Assembly: GCA_964432985.1 (NCBI GenBank) | Contig: CAYSPT010000026.1 | Location: 1-64,000 of the forward strand | Length of the DNA: 64,000 nt | Direction: 5' to 3' | From: CAYSPT01 sp964432985 | GTDB taxonomy: Bacteria; Muiribacteriota; CAYSPT01 | Part shown: positions 1 through 7,781 of the stretch, one piece after another | How positions within the stretch are numbered: position 1 is the stretch's first letter | Layout: every line of letters begins with the position of its first letter | Position numbers and translations under genes: made by a program | Notes under the pieces: model-generated | Seen by the model: only the letters and a program-made list of their open reading frames with translations | The model's database searches: none | What the model was told of the DNA's origin: nothing

Positions 1-57
1 AGCCTTGGGTCAGTTTATCTCAGCACAGATGGGTCAGTTTTCGCCAGCGCCGAGGTG
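1..57. mobile_element. End of an IS21-type insertion sequence (partial)
   Basis: Two imperfect copies, about 25 bp apart, of a motif beginning TGGGTCAGTTT lie at about 6-30 and 31-55. Repeated GGGTCAGTTTT-type motifs at the tips are familiar from IS21-family elements (istA/istB), whose ends carry multiple direct repeats. The body of the element would lie left of the window and no transposase is visible here. The boundary is placed near 57 because the reading frame of the interrupted gene stops making sense there. The family assignment is recalled from pattern, not from a search. Confidence 0.4.
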
Positions 58-190
58 CCATGGCCCCGCCGATGGCCAAAATGATGACACCAGGAATGGT
101 GGCGTTTTCGTCTCGGGCCACTTCATTCATCGCCGCTTTATCAAGTTGAATAATCCTGAGGGCTGTTTTAATACTTGCAACTATGTCCAT
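58..190 (-). pseudogene. 5' fragment of a Yip1-like membrane protein gene, cut by the IS end
   Basis: On the minus strand an ATG at 190-188 is preceded by an AAAGG ribosome site about nine bases away. It opens a frame of about 45 sensible codons beginning MDIVASIKTALRIIQLDKA. The frame then runs into the IS-like end and stops at 20. The pattern of Leu-Asp-Lys-Ala-Ala, an Asp-Glu-Asn-Ala-Thr segment and then a hydrophobic Gly/Ala-rich stretch resembles the amino terminus of bacterial Yip1-domain membrane proteins. This is a resemblance only. The rest of the gene is absent from the window. The start signals are intact, so a short truncated peptide could still be made. Confidence 0.45.
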
Positions 191-387
191 CCTTTATCGA
201 TCCTTTCTCACTACAAACTGGGGGAAGCGTATCACGCCGCTTCCCCGCAACGAGATTTGGCAGAACCTTTTATATAAGCGTTATCAATATGCCTATGCTT
301 TGCATTGTATCAATACTGGTCGCGTGCGGGCAACTCACTCATTTCCAAGACTGCTTCGTAACGCCTACTTTGTGTTAACGAATACTT

Positions 388-489
388 CGTATGTACGTAT
401 ACTTCGTATGTACGTATGCTTCGTATGTACGTATGCTTCGTATGTACGTATGCTTCGTATGTACGTATGCTTCGTATGTACGTATACTT
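388..489. repeat. Six tandem 17-bp repeats
   Basis: Six contiguous copies of a 17-bp unit reading CGTATGTACGTATGCTT fill this stretch. The first and last copies end in ATACTT instead of ATGCTT. The unit contains the palindromes GTAC and TACGTA. The array lies between the truncated gene and the TPR peptidase. There are no spacers, so it is not a CRISPR array. The short ORFs that cross it on both strands are by-products of the repeat. It could be a replication-slippage array or a set of protein-binding sites; nothing decides between these. Confidence 0.9.
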
Positions 490-551
490 CGCGCCTGATG
501 CAAACTTTGGTTATAAACAGCATGACGTTATGGCAAATCTTTATGTAAATG

Positions 552-652
552 ATGCAGTACAATTACATAATGCAGCACAATTGCACAATGCAGTACAATT
601 GCACAATGCAGTACAATTGCATAATGCAGTACAATTGCATAATGCAGTTCAA
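552..652. repeat. Five and a half tandem 18-bp repeats
   Basis: The unit ATGCAGTACAATTGCATA is repeated at 552, 570, 588, 606 and 624 with one or two substitutions, and is followed by a partial copy at 642. Each unit carries a near-inverted repeat (ATGCA and TTGCAT), which suits a dimeric DNA-binding protein. It is unrelated in sequence to the 17-bp array about 60 bp upstream. It ends about 55 bp before the start codon of the TPR metallopeptidase gene, so it lies in that gene's promoter region. Confidence 0.9.
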
Positions 653-708
653 TAAACGAGGGAATTCTCACGCAGTTGATCACATAATTAGAAAAGGATA
701 GCGGGTGC

Positions 709-2247
709 ATGCTCAAACGGTACGGTCTTCTCGAAATACTGCCTGCTTTGATAGTGCTGCTCGTAGTCATTCACGCTTGCGCCCTTCCTGGATACTGCCG
801 TGACAGCGCGTTAGACCATTACCGGCGGGCAATAGAATTATACCGGGCCGATGATCTGGTGAAAGCCGTTGAAGAACTGGAAGAAGCCTACCGGCTCGAT
901 GACGACGATGAAGACATTAAACACCGTCTCGCCCTGTACGCTAACAACCTGGGAGTCAGGCTGGCCGACGCCGATGATAATGAATCGGCGGTCCGTTATT
1001 ACGAGCGGGCGCTTCAATTCGAGTCGTGGGAAATAACAAAAATGAATTATGCGCGCTGCCTGTCTGCGGTGGACCGGCCTTACGACGCTATCAGGATACT
1101 TGAAGAACTGGCCTACTCTGACGATGACGCCAGGGTAAGAAGCGCCAGGTGGACGCTGGCCAACACCTACTTCAAGCTCCGTGAATTCGAGCGGGCCGGA
1201 TACGAGTTGGAGGAGATACTCTACCAGGACGAAGAAGATGCCAATGCCCACCTGATGCTTGCCCGCTGCTACCAGCAGACAGAGAAGAAAAGAGAAGCTA
1301 CCGAGCATCTGCGAATGGTAATGAGTATCAGCGATGACAAAGACCTGAAAGAAACCGCCGGGGAGCTACTGAAACGGCTCGCCCGGGAAGCCGAGGTGGA
1401 AGAGAGTTACGACCGACAGAAGAGCTCTCACTTCGCAGTGGTGTTCGACGAGGGACGGGGAGAAGAATTTCTCGACCTGATCATTGACTGCTGCGAAGAG
1501 GCGTATGACGACGTAGGACGGTGGCTGAAGTATTACCCCGATCGCCAGACGGTAGTCATTATCTTCAAGCCCGACGAGTTCAATGACATCTACCCGGACA
1601 GTACCTGGGCCGCCGGGTTGTACCACGAGTGGACCATAAAAATCCCGCTGCCCCCAGGAGCGCTCGAGGCGGAGCGGCGGCTCCAGCTAAAGAACACCAT
1701 CTTTCACGAGTACACCCATCTCCTGATCCACTTGATAACCAACGGCAGATGTCCCCGCTGGCTGAACGAGGGGCTGGCGGAAAACATGGAGCCGTCCCGG
1801 GACTATTCAGGCGATGTGGAACCGCTGAGGAAAGCAGCCGTAATCGGGCTGGTGCCGGAGTTGAAAGATCTCAGCGCCAATTTCCTTTCAGAAGACCTGA
1901 ACATGATTAACCTTGGATACTCAGTTGCCCGACAGGTGGTCGGTTTCATCCGGGAGGAGTGGGGAATATACCGTCTGCACCGGGTGCTGGAGGGAATCAA
2001 GGAAGGACATGATCTCGACACACTGTTCCAGGACGCTTTCGGGTACAACCTTCAACGACTGCAGCAGCGATGGTACCTCTATCTTGAAAGGCTGACCGAA
2101 GAAAAAACAGCCCCGCCTGCTGCGACCGTCATCGAACAGGACCAGTACGAGGTACCCCTGGAACAACAGGGGGTGGAACCATCCGAAGCAGGCGGATTAG
2201 TCATCCCCGGGGGGAATCTTTTCAAGCTTTTCGAAAAGAAAAAATAA
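709..2247 (+). CDS. TPR-repeat gluzincin-type (MA clan) metallopeptidase, exported
   Basis: The 512-residue product has an N-terminal hydrophobic segment (about residues 8-26) that looks like a signal peptide or anchor. TPR-like helical repeats follow over about residues 30-230, for example the YYERALQFE segment. A zinc peptidase domain comes after them. The motif HEYTHLLIH places zinc ligands at H333 and H337 with E334 as catalytic base, and NEGLAE supplies the probable third ligand, E354. This is the layout of the peptidase MA-like families that sit behind TPRs. The C-terminal tail is Pro/Glu-rich and probably disordered. The substrate is unknown; an envelope location is inferred. mntP follows 24 bp downstream on the same strand, so the two may be co-transcribed. 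Confidence 0.8.
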   Translation: MLKRYGLLEILPALIVLLVVIHACALPGYCRDSALDHYRRAIELYRADDLVKAVEELEEAYRLDDDDEDIKHRLALYANNLGVRLADADDNESAVRYYERALQFESWEITKMNYARCLSAVDRPYDAIRILEELAYSDDDARVRSARWTLANTYFKLREFERAGYELEEILYQDEEDANAHLMLARCYQQTEKKREATEHLRMVMSISDDKDLKETAGELLKRLAREAEVEESYDRQKSSHFAVVFDEGRGEEFLDLIIDCCEEAYDDVGRWLKYYPDRQTVVIIFKPDEFNDIYPDSTWAAGLYHEWTIKIPLPPGALEAERRLQLKNTIFHEYTHLLIHLITNGRCPRWLNEGLAENMEPSRDYSGDVEPLRKAAVIGLVPELKDLSANFLSEDLNMINLGYSVARQVVGFIREEWGIYRLHRVLEGIKEGHDLDTLFQDAFGYNLQRLQQRWYLYLERLTEEKTAPPAATVIEQDQYEVPLEQQGVEPSEAGGLVIPGGNLFKLFEKKK

Positions 2248-2271
2248 CGTAGAGGAAGCGATCAGCAAACC

Positions 2272-2832
2272 ATGTCTCTTGGCACCATGTTCTTCCTGGC
2301 CGTCGCCCTGGCCATGGATGCTTTCGCAGTTTCCATCGCCAGCGGTGTGACAATCCAGCGTCTCCATGTGGTACACGCCCTGAAGATCGCGCTGTTCTTC
2401 GGTCTGTTCCAGGCGCTAATGCCCGTGGTGGGGTGGCTGGCCGGCTTGAGTCTCCGGGTATACATAGAACAGGTCGATCACTGGATAGCTTTCGTCCTTC
2501 TCGGCTTCATCGGCGGCAAGATGATTTATGAATCCGTGAAGCTTAAAAAGGACGAAAAGGCTTCCGATTCACTGAGTATCTACGTGCTGCTGGTTCTCTC
2601 AATCGCCACCAGTATCGACGCTCTGGTGGTGGGTCTGACATTTTCCCTTTTGAACATCGTTATTATCACCCCCATCTTGATCATCGGTGCAGTCACGTTT
2701 TTGTTGTCATTTGCCGGTGTATACATCGGCGACCACGTGGGGCACTTCTTCGAAAGCCGAATAGAGTTGGCCGGCGGATTGATACTGATCGGAATAGGGA
2801 CCAAGATACTGGTAGAGCACTTAATCTCCTGA
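2272..2832 (+). CDS. mntP: MntP-family manganese efflux pump
   Basis: This 186-residue, very hydrophobic protein has about six membrane segments and the two-fold repeat typical of MntP (DUF204). Each half carries the characteristic acidic motif, MDAFAVSIASG near residue 15 and TSIDALVVGLTFS near residue 115. The family exports Mn2+ across the inner membrane and protects cells against manganese excess. The length matches the family. No yybP-ykoY-type manganese riboswitch is recognisable upstream; the gene sits only 24 bp behind the TPR peptidase and is probably expressed with it. Confidence 0.9.
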   Translation: MSLGTMFFLAVALAMDAFAVSIASGVTIQRLHVVHALKIALFFGLFQALMPVVGWLAGLSLRVYIEQVDHWIAFVLLGFIGGKMIYESVKLKKDEKASDSLSIYVLLVLSIATSIDALVVGLTFSLLNIVIITPILIIGAVTFLLSFAGVYIGDHVGHFFESRIELAGGLILIGIGTKILVEHLIS

Positions 2833-2937
2833 CCGTACCGGCGCAGCAGGTGTGCTTCTGAAATAAAGCGGCGTCAGGCTTGTTTTCGATCATACTGCTC
2901 CCTTCCAAGGTGTATAATGCACTTGGAGAGAGATGTC

Positions 2938-3783
2938 ATGACCCACCTTAAAAAGCAGTTTTTCATTTTCCTGGCTTTCGCTATCCTGGTATTCGGGGCA
3001 CTGCCGGTAGTCGCTGGTGAACCACCGGTTACCCTCCGGGGCGACATCACCCCCGGTAGCCTGGTGGTCGGGCAAACCGTACCGGACGCCCGTGTAAATC
3101 TCGGAAACCGGCCGCTTCGTGTATCTCCGCAGGGCCTGTTTGTCTTCGGATTCCACCGTGAGGTTCACGAATCCGTAGAGCTGGTCATTACCATGCCGGA
3201 CGGCCAGGTCAAATCTCTCGTTCTTGCCCCTCCCTCCCGCGTGTATAAAACCCAGCAGATAGAAGGGCTCCCGGGCAAGATGGTGACCCCTCCGAAAGAT
3301 CTTTTGGACCGGATCAGCCGGGAACGGAAGATGATCAGGCAGGCCTGGAAGATGGATACTCCACAGACCTGGTTTTCCGAAGGTTTTTCCTGGCCTCTCA
3401 GAGGGCCTATCACCGGGGTGTATGGAAGCCGGCGTATTCTCAACGGCAAACCGCGGCAGCCTCATTTCGGGATAGATATTGCAGCCGATGAAGGGACACC
3501 GGTCATGGCACCGGCTCCCGGAATCGTCAGCCTGGCGGAGCGTGACCTTTATTACACCGGAGGAACCATTATCATAGACCACGGACACGGAGTAAGCTCG
3601 ACACTCATGCACCTCAAGAAAATCATCGTAAAAAAGGGCCAGAGGGTGGCTAGATGGCAGATGGTCGGTACCGTTGGAGCCACCGGCCGCGTCACCGGAC
3701 CTCATCTCGACTGGCGCGTCAACTGGTTCGATCAGCGCTGTGACCCGGCGCTGCTGGTACCGCCGATGGAATGGGACAAGTGA
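2938..3783 (+). CDS. M23-family peptidoglycan metallopeptidase, exported
   Basis: The chosen ATG at 2938 has GGAG about nine bases upstream; an earlier in-frame ATG at 2917 has no ribosome site. The 281-residue product begins with a signal peptide (MTHLKKQFFIFLAFAILVF). It has an N-terminal beta-rich domain and then a LytM/M23 domain. H176 and D180 (HFGID) are zinc ligands and the MHL motif supplies the usual His. The last metal motif reads GPHLDW (H256, D258) instead of the commoner HxH; I recall this HLD form from other M23 proteins, so activity is not excluded. The role would be endopeptidase cleavage of cell-wall crosslinks. The HD-domain gene starts 10 bp downstream. Confidence 0.88.
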   Translation: MTHLKKQFFIFLAFAILVFGALPVVAGEPPVTLRGDITPGSLVVGQTVPDARVNLGNRPLRVSPQGLFVFGFHREVHESVELVITMPDGQVKSLVLAPPSRVYKTQQIEGLPGKMVTPPKDLLDRISRERKMIRQAWKMDTPQTWFSEGFSWPLRGPITGVYGSRRILNGKPRQPHFGIDIAADEGTPVMAPAPGIVSLAERDLYYTGGTIIIDHGHGVSSTLMHLKKIIVKKGQRVARWQMVGTVGATGRVTGPHLDWRVNWFDQRCDPALLVPPMEWDK

Positions 3784-3793
3784 GGAACCGCAC

Positions 3794-4591
3794 ATGAAAA
3801 AATCACCTAAACAAACTGGCCTGGAAAGAAAAATAAAAGGGATGCTGCAGGGAAAACCCAGGCAATTGATTGACTTCCTGTTTAAAAACAAGGAAGTCGA
3901 AGCCATTCAAAACTACGCCAATGCGGTTTCCATCAAACGGCTGGGATACAACGATCACGGACCGGTTCATATCCGAGTGGCCATGTTGAATGCTATAAGG
4001 CTATTCAAGCTGCTGATTGAGGGAGGAATCACATTCAACCTGGTGGCCGAGGAGATCGGAAGCGAAGAAGACTCGTTTATCGCGGTTCTCATCGCCACGT
4101 TTTTCCACGACCTGGGGATGAGCGTTGGCCGCGAGAACCACGAACTGATGAGCGTCATCCTGGCCCAGGATTTCATCATCGAGACACTGGAGCATCTCTA
4201 CTCCCACAGTTGGTTCTGCCAGCAGATGCGCTCGATTATAACCGAAGGCATTATAGGGCATATGGGCGAGCAGAAAATTCACTCCATGGAAGCCGGGATT
4301 GTTCTCGTTGCTGATGGGTGCGACATGACGGCCGGGCGGGCCAGGATACCGACTATCCTGAAGAAAGTGCCGAAAATGGGTGACATTCACCGGTACTCGG
4401 CTTCGTCAATCGCGGGAGTACGAATCGTAAAAGGGAAGAAAAAACCTGTCCGGATTATTGTTACCATGCACAACCCGGCCGGCTTCTTCCAGCTTGAGGA
4501 AGTGCTCTTACCCAAGATCAACGCATCCCCGATAAAGCCGCAGGTAGAGTTGATAGCCGTGTGCGGGGAAGATGAACTGGACTATCTTTGA
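3794..4591 (+). CDS. HD-domain metal-dependent phosphohydrolase-like protein
   Basis: The start at 3794 follows GAGGAACC and lies 10 bp after the M23 stop; the longer open frame reaching back into that gene has no initiation signal. The 265-residue product has the spaced metal-ligand pattern of HD hydrolases: H55 and H59 (NDHGPVH), H105-D106 (FFHDLGMS) and a later Asp-rich motif with D174 and D177 (VADGCDMTAGRARIP). No membrane segment is visible. The ADGCDMTAGRARIP segment resembles conserved HD proteins of archaea and some bacteria with no settled substrate. Nucleotide or phosphomonoester hydrolysis is a family-level inference. The gene ends overlapping the convergent 4582-5172 gene by 10 bp. 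Confidence 0.75.
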   Translation: MKKSPKQTGLERKIKGMLQGKPRQLIDFLFKNKEVEAIQNYANAVSIKRLGYNDHGPVHIRVAMLNAIRLFKLLIEGGITFNLVAEEIGSEEDSFIAVLIATFFHDLGMSVGRENHELMSVILAQDFIIETLEHLYSHSWFCQQMRSIITEGIIGHMGEQKIHSMEAGIVLVADGCDMTAGRARIPTILKKVPKMGDIHRYSASSIAGVRIVKGKKKPVRIIVTMHNPAGFFQLEEVLLPKINASPIKPQVELIAVCGEDELDYL

Positions 4592-5172
4592 TCCGGTTCA
4601 TCCGGGCCCAGCTCGGATTTGAAATCTTCAAGCAACTGATTCTCATCATGCGAAGAACCGTGTCCGTCACCGCCGGAGGATTCCACATGGGGAATAGCCG
4701 GACGATTGGGGATAAACCATTGAAACATGCGCTTGATCGGGCCGGCAAACAACCTTCCTGAATCTCCGTATGCGTGCTGGATATCATGCTCTACCTCGCG
4801 GCAGGTACGCTCCCACAGCTGTCCGAAAGAGGTGTAACGGTCAGTGAGACGGCGGCGGACTTCATCGTAAACCACCAGTGTCATCTTGCCTTCCTTGTCA
4901 GGTTCGTTTTTCAGGATATTCATGGCCGAGACCAGCTTCTCGTTTTTCTCGTGCAGATCCTTCATAGCATCTTCGAGCTTCTTTATTTTTTCGTTGAAAA
5001 TACTGCTCTGCTCCACCTGCCCCTCATCACGCAGCCGTATTTTTTCCTGTTGCTGCCTAAGCTCCTTGTTCAGCTTCCAAATCTGTCTTGACTTCGACAC
5101 GAACACGAGGAGCGTTAAAAGAAACCCGATACCAAGACCCCAGATCATCCGCTCAGCCAGAAGTTGTTCCAT
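4582..5172 (-). CDS. Membrane-anchored coiled-coil protein, function unknown
   Basis: I do not recognise this 196-residue protein. Residues 10-26 (MIWGLGIGFLLTLLVFV) form one membrane anchor. Residues 30-95 are a Glu/Lys/Gln-rich predicted coiled coil. A globular part follows (EGKMTLVVYDEVRRRLTDRY) and then a charged His/Asp/Glu-rich tail. The start has an AAAGG-type ribosome site about ten bases upstream. It stands alone on the minus strand and its 3' end overlaps the convergent HD gene by 10 bp. It has the general shape of division- or chemotaxis-associated scaffold proteins, but nothing in the sequence supports a specific role. Confidence 0.65.
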   Translation of the reverse strand: MEQLLAERMIWGLGIGFLLTLLVFVSKSRQIWKLNKELRQQQEKIRLRDEGQVEQSSIFNEKIKKLEDAMKDLHEKNEKLVSAMNILKNEPDKEGKMTLVVYDEVRRRLTDRYTSFGQLWERTCREVEHDIQHAYGDSGRLFAGPIKRMFQWFIPNRPAIPHVESSGGDGHGSSHDENQLLEDFKSELGPDEPDQR

Positions 5173-5370
5173 TTCTTTTCAACCTTTCCCGAAAGGAAAT
5201 TGAATCCGATCACACCAGATGCACTACCGCCGCTGGCGACGGCACCATTTAAACCGAACATTCGTGAATTGTTCAGATTAGTATACCGTATTTCTTTTCA
5301 AAACTCCATTTCAGGGCATGTACCGGGGAGCATGCAAACAGGACGCAGAGAGTTGGCGGGTCGAAGGCGT

Positions 5371-5393
5371 GGTTGATGAACACGTAATCAACC
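5371..5393. promoter_or_regulatory. Perfect 7-bp inverted repeat ahead of the YbaN-like gene
   Basis: GGTTGAT at 5371-5377 and ATCAACC at 5387-5393 form a perfect dyad separated by nine bases, ending 21 bp before the start codon of the DUF454 gene. It could be an operator or an RNA hairpin that affects translation. It has no T-run, so it is not an intrinsic terminator. Confidence 0.4.
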
Positions 5394-5414
5394 TGCTACC
5401 ATGACAGGGAAACC

Positions 5415-5852
5415 ATGAGCAAAAACATCGTTGTGAGATATGTGCTGATCGCAGCCGGTTGTATTTCATTCGGCCTGGGGGTAGCGGGGATTTTTGTCCC
5501 GCTTCTCCCGACGACACCCTTCCTGCTGTTGACGGCAGCCTGCTTTATTCGAAGCTCAGATACGCTGTACCAGTGGCTGATAAAGCACCGCTGGTTCGGA
5601 TCGTATATAAGAAACTACCGTGACCATAAAGCCGTCAGCCTGAACACAAAGTTGTTTACGCTGGTGCTCCTCTGGATGACAATCGGGTATTCGGTCATTG
5701 CCGTGGTGAACACTACCTGGATTCGTCTCCTGCTTTTCTTTATTGCAGCCGGGGTAACCCTCCACGTCCTGTCCCTGAATACATTAACCCCAGAAATGCT
5801 CGATTACCCGTTGAAAGAAAATACACCAGAGGAGAAAAAAAAGAATTCCTGA
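5415..5852 (+). CDS. DUF454 (YbaN-family) inner-membrane protein
   Basis: The 145-residue product shows the family hallmark GVAGIFVPLLPTTPFLLL near residues 20-37. Paired hydrophobic segments come near each end (about residues 10-45 and 85-120) with a hydrophilic connector between them (KHRWFGSYIRNYRDHKAVS). This matches the small YbaN/DUF454 membrane proteins in length and order of elements; their function is not established. The C-terminus is Lys/Glu-rich. A GGGAAACC ribosome site precedes the ATG. The next gene begins 86 bp downstream on the same strand. Confidence 0.85.
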   Translation: MSKNIVVRYVLIAAGCISFGLGVAGIFVPLLPTTPFLLLTAACFIRSSDTLYQWLIKHRWFGSYIRNYRDHKAVSLNTKLFTLVLLWMTIGYSVIAVVNTTWIRLLLFFIAAGVTLHVLSLNTLTPEMLDYPLKENTPEEKKKNS

Positions 5853-5938
5853 CTGTTTATTCCTATCCTGTTGCCTTTACGAGCGAAATTTATTACCATT
5901 AGGATGCCTTAATTATCTGTGAAATACTGGGGGACGGG

Positions 5939-6976
5939 ATGAGCCATACAGCGTCACCATATTACGGAAATGAAAACACCGCGAGCACGGAGAGCCCCAC
6001 CATGCTCCACTCGTACCCGAGTTACCGTGACCGCCTGGTTGACAATGAACACAGATCTTTGAGGGAACGGATTGACATGGTGCTCAGTGCAACCAGCGAT
6101 CCGCAGTTCGACCGTTTTATGGACTGTTACAAGCGATGCGTTGCCGAAGCCGAGTTCCGGGTAAAGCTTCACCCGGATAATATCGTTGATTTTCTCGATT
6201 TCAAAAGCGGAATCACGAGAGCCCTGGAAGCTCTCGATCCGTCCTTCGACCTGGAATATATCAAATTCATGAGCACTCTGCGGGTGGAACTGGTCGGACT
6301 TGAAATACGGATAAAAGAAAAAATAGAGATATTGGCCAACAAGGAATTTCTCCTGAAAACTGCCGCACTGGTGGGTCCTAATCTGGATAAAACACCAGGC
6401 TTTATGCGGTTTCTCGAAGGGATAATAGAATACGACCAGAGGCGTTTGTCCTCTATACCTGACCAGGATTTTCTCTCTCTCCTGCTGGAATTCAAGAAAC
6501 GCTATTACTTCAGGGACAGGATGATCGACATGCTTTCCCTGGAGAAAAACGAGTCAAAAAACCTGATGTTTCTGCTGCTGGACAAAGGGTTCCACTACGG
6601 CACCTGGTTTATCGATCCCCTGGGAGAAGCCTACCAGACCTGTGAGATAATTCACCGCCGGTCCGAAAGTGAAACCATTGCAGTCACCAACAGAGTCATC
6701 TACCGCTCACAACTTAACTATTCACGGATTGACTGCGAATATAAACCGGTCAGAATCGAGGGTGAAGTAAGCCTGAACATTCTCGACTACATAGTCCTTG
6801 CGGTGACCAAAACGCATTTCACCTTTGATGAGGACGGCCGATACAGAATCGTCCGTCAGCTAAACCTTGACCCGTCAACGTTCTCGGTGTATGAGCGGAA
6901 CCAGCCCTGGAACCCGCTGGAGTACTGGGATCTCACCAGGGATGATTTCAAAATGAAGCAGGATGTAACGTCCTGA
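5939..6976 (+). CDS. Conserved-looking hypothetical protein, cytoplasmic
   Basis: I do not recognise this 345-residue protein. It has no signal peptide or membrane segment. Residues 40-220 are charged and predicted to be mainly helical. The C-terminal third is richer in beta-prone and aromatic residues (RVIYRSQLNYSRIDCEYKP). The start follows a GGGGACGGG stretch. Codon use matches its neighbours, and the frame is long and uninterrupted, so it is very likely real. It ends three bases before the convergent gene 6980-7282. Confidence 0.6.
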   Translation: MSHTASPYYGNENTASTESPTMLHSYPSYRDRLVDNEHRSLRERIDMVLSATSDPQFDRFMDCYKRCVAEAEFRVKLHPDNIVDFLDFKSGITRALEALDPSFDLEYIKFMSTLRVELVGLEIRIKEKIEILANKEFLLKTAALVGPNLDKTPGFMRFLEGIIEYDQRRLSSIPDQDFLSLLLEFKKRYYFRDRMIDMLSLEKNESKNLMFLLLDKGFHYGTWFIDPLGEAYQTCEIIHRRSESETIAVTNRVIYRSQLNYSRIDCEYKPVRIEGEVSLNILDYIVLAVTKTHFTFDEDGRYRIVRQLNLDPSTFSVYERNQPWNPLEYWDLTRDDFKMKQDVTS

Positions 6977-6979
6977 GGG

Positions 6980-7282
6980 TTACGCCATCCCGTCGAATCC
7001 CTGCCCGTTTACAGCAGCGGTTTGCACGGGTATGCCGGTGTTGTTGTAGATCGTCAGTTTCTGTTCGAGCACTGGTTTCGGGTTGACGATCACGTTTCCC
7101 CGGTTGTTGAGGCGCCGTGCGTCACCGGCGCTGATATAATCGAGTCCGCTGCCGTCAACGGCGACATTCTGCCCCGTGCTTTTTTTCAGCTGCTCGATTT
7201 CCGAATGGTCTTCAGGAGTAAAATATTCCTTTTTCGGAGTGTAGAGAGCGAATTGATTGCCGCTGATGGTAATCTGGTTCAC
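6980..7282 (-). CDS. Small hypothetical protein
   Basis: This 100-residue frame begins with GTG (the codon read as the first Met of MNQITISGNQF). It is preceded about 60 bp upstream by a good sigma70-type promoter (7344-7372). It is rich in Asn, Gly and Thr, has no Cys or membrane segment, and contains AVDGSGLDYISAGDARRLNN. I cannot name it. The strong upstream promoter and the convergent packing against the 5939-6976 gene support a real gene. Confidence 0.5.
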   Translation of the reverse strand: MNQITISGNQFALYTPKKEYFTPEDHSEIEQLKKSTGQNVAVDGSGLDYISAGDARRLNNRGNVIVNPKPVLEQKLTIYNNTGIPVQTAAVNGQGFDGMA

Positions 7283-7343
7283 AAGTGATACCCGCCTATT
7301 AGGAGTTTTTTATGTTTTTGGACGCAATTTTCCTTCTACCCTT

Positions 7344-7372
7344 ATTATAGTGGGATAGTAAAAAAACCGCAA
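7344..7372 (-). promoter_or_regulatory. Sigma70-type promoter for the 6980-7282 gene
   Basis: Read on the minus strand, TTGCGG (7372-7367) is followed after 17 bases by a perfect TATAAT (7349-7344). The start codon is about 60 bases further on. The -10 element and spacing are ideal; the -35 element matches consensus at only three positions. Confidence 0.6.
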
Positions 7373-7412
7373 TGAAAAAAGGATAGTTCCGGACTGCAGA
7401 TGTGAGGATGGA

Positions 7413-7664
7413 TCAATACTCCCAGGCGTAACCTTTGCTGAACTCCTTGACTTCTCCTGTCCATGCATCAATAGCAAACAAGGCGGACTTGGTTTTTACC
7501 CGCTCGGAAAACTCGCTTTTCTCCTTGAACTCGATATTCACTTTCCAGGTATCTGCTTCCAGTTTAGCAAAGGTAATGGAAAATTCTTCGATATCGAGTG
7601 CCACACTCAAGTGTTCCCGCACTTTTCCCTTGATTTCTGCTAAACCGAGCTTGTTCTTGGCCAT
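7413..7664 (-). CDS. Small acidic/basic alpha-beta protein, possibly GvpO- or PepSY-like
   Basis: The start is placed at the ATG at 7664 (MAKNKLGLAEIK), preceded by AGGAA; the frame extends further upstream but without a ribosome site. The 83-residue product has an N-terminal helix and then the pattern FSITFAKLEADTWKVNIEF. It ends in a strand-turn-strand segment (LFAIDAWTGEVKEFSKGY). Such a WxVxxEF plus D-xx-TGEV pattern recalls the gas-vesicle accessory protein GvpO and PepSY-like folds. No gas-vesicle structural gene is present nearby, so I leave the function open. Confidence 0.5.
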   Translation of the reverse strand: MAKNKLGLAEIKGKVREHLSVALDIEEFSITFAKLEADTWKVNIEFKEKSEFSERVKTKSALFAIDAWTGEVKEFSKGYAWEY

Positions 7665-7781
7665 GCACCAAATTCCTTTCCTGCTTCTTACAGAATAATT
7701 CAACGAACAGGAAAAGGTCAAGCCCGCTGATGAAGTGGGTGCGAAAAATTACCCAGTCAGCCCGCTTGTCTTATGAGCGGG

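Noticed and set aside
388..652. CRISPR array
   Set aside because: The units are contiguous direct repeats without spacers, the units differ between the two arrays, and no cas gene is in the window.
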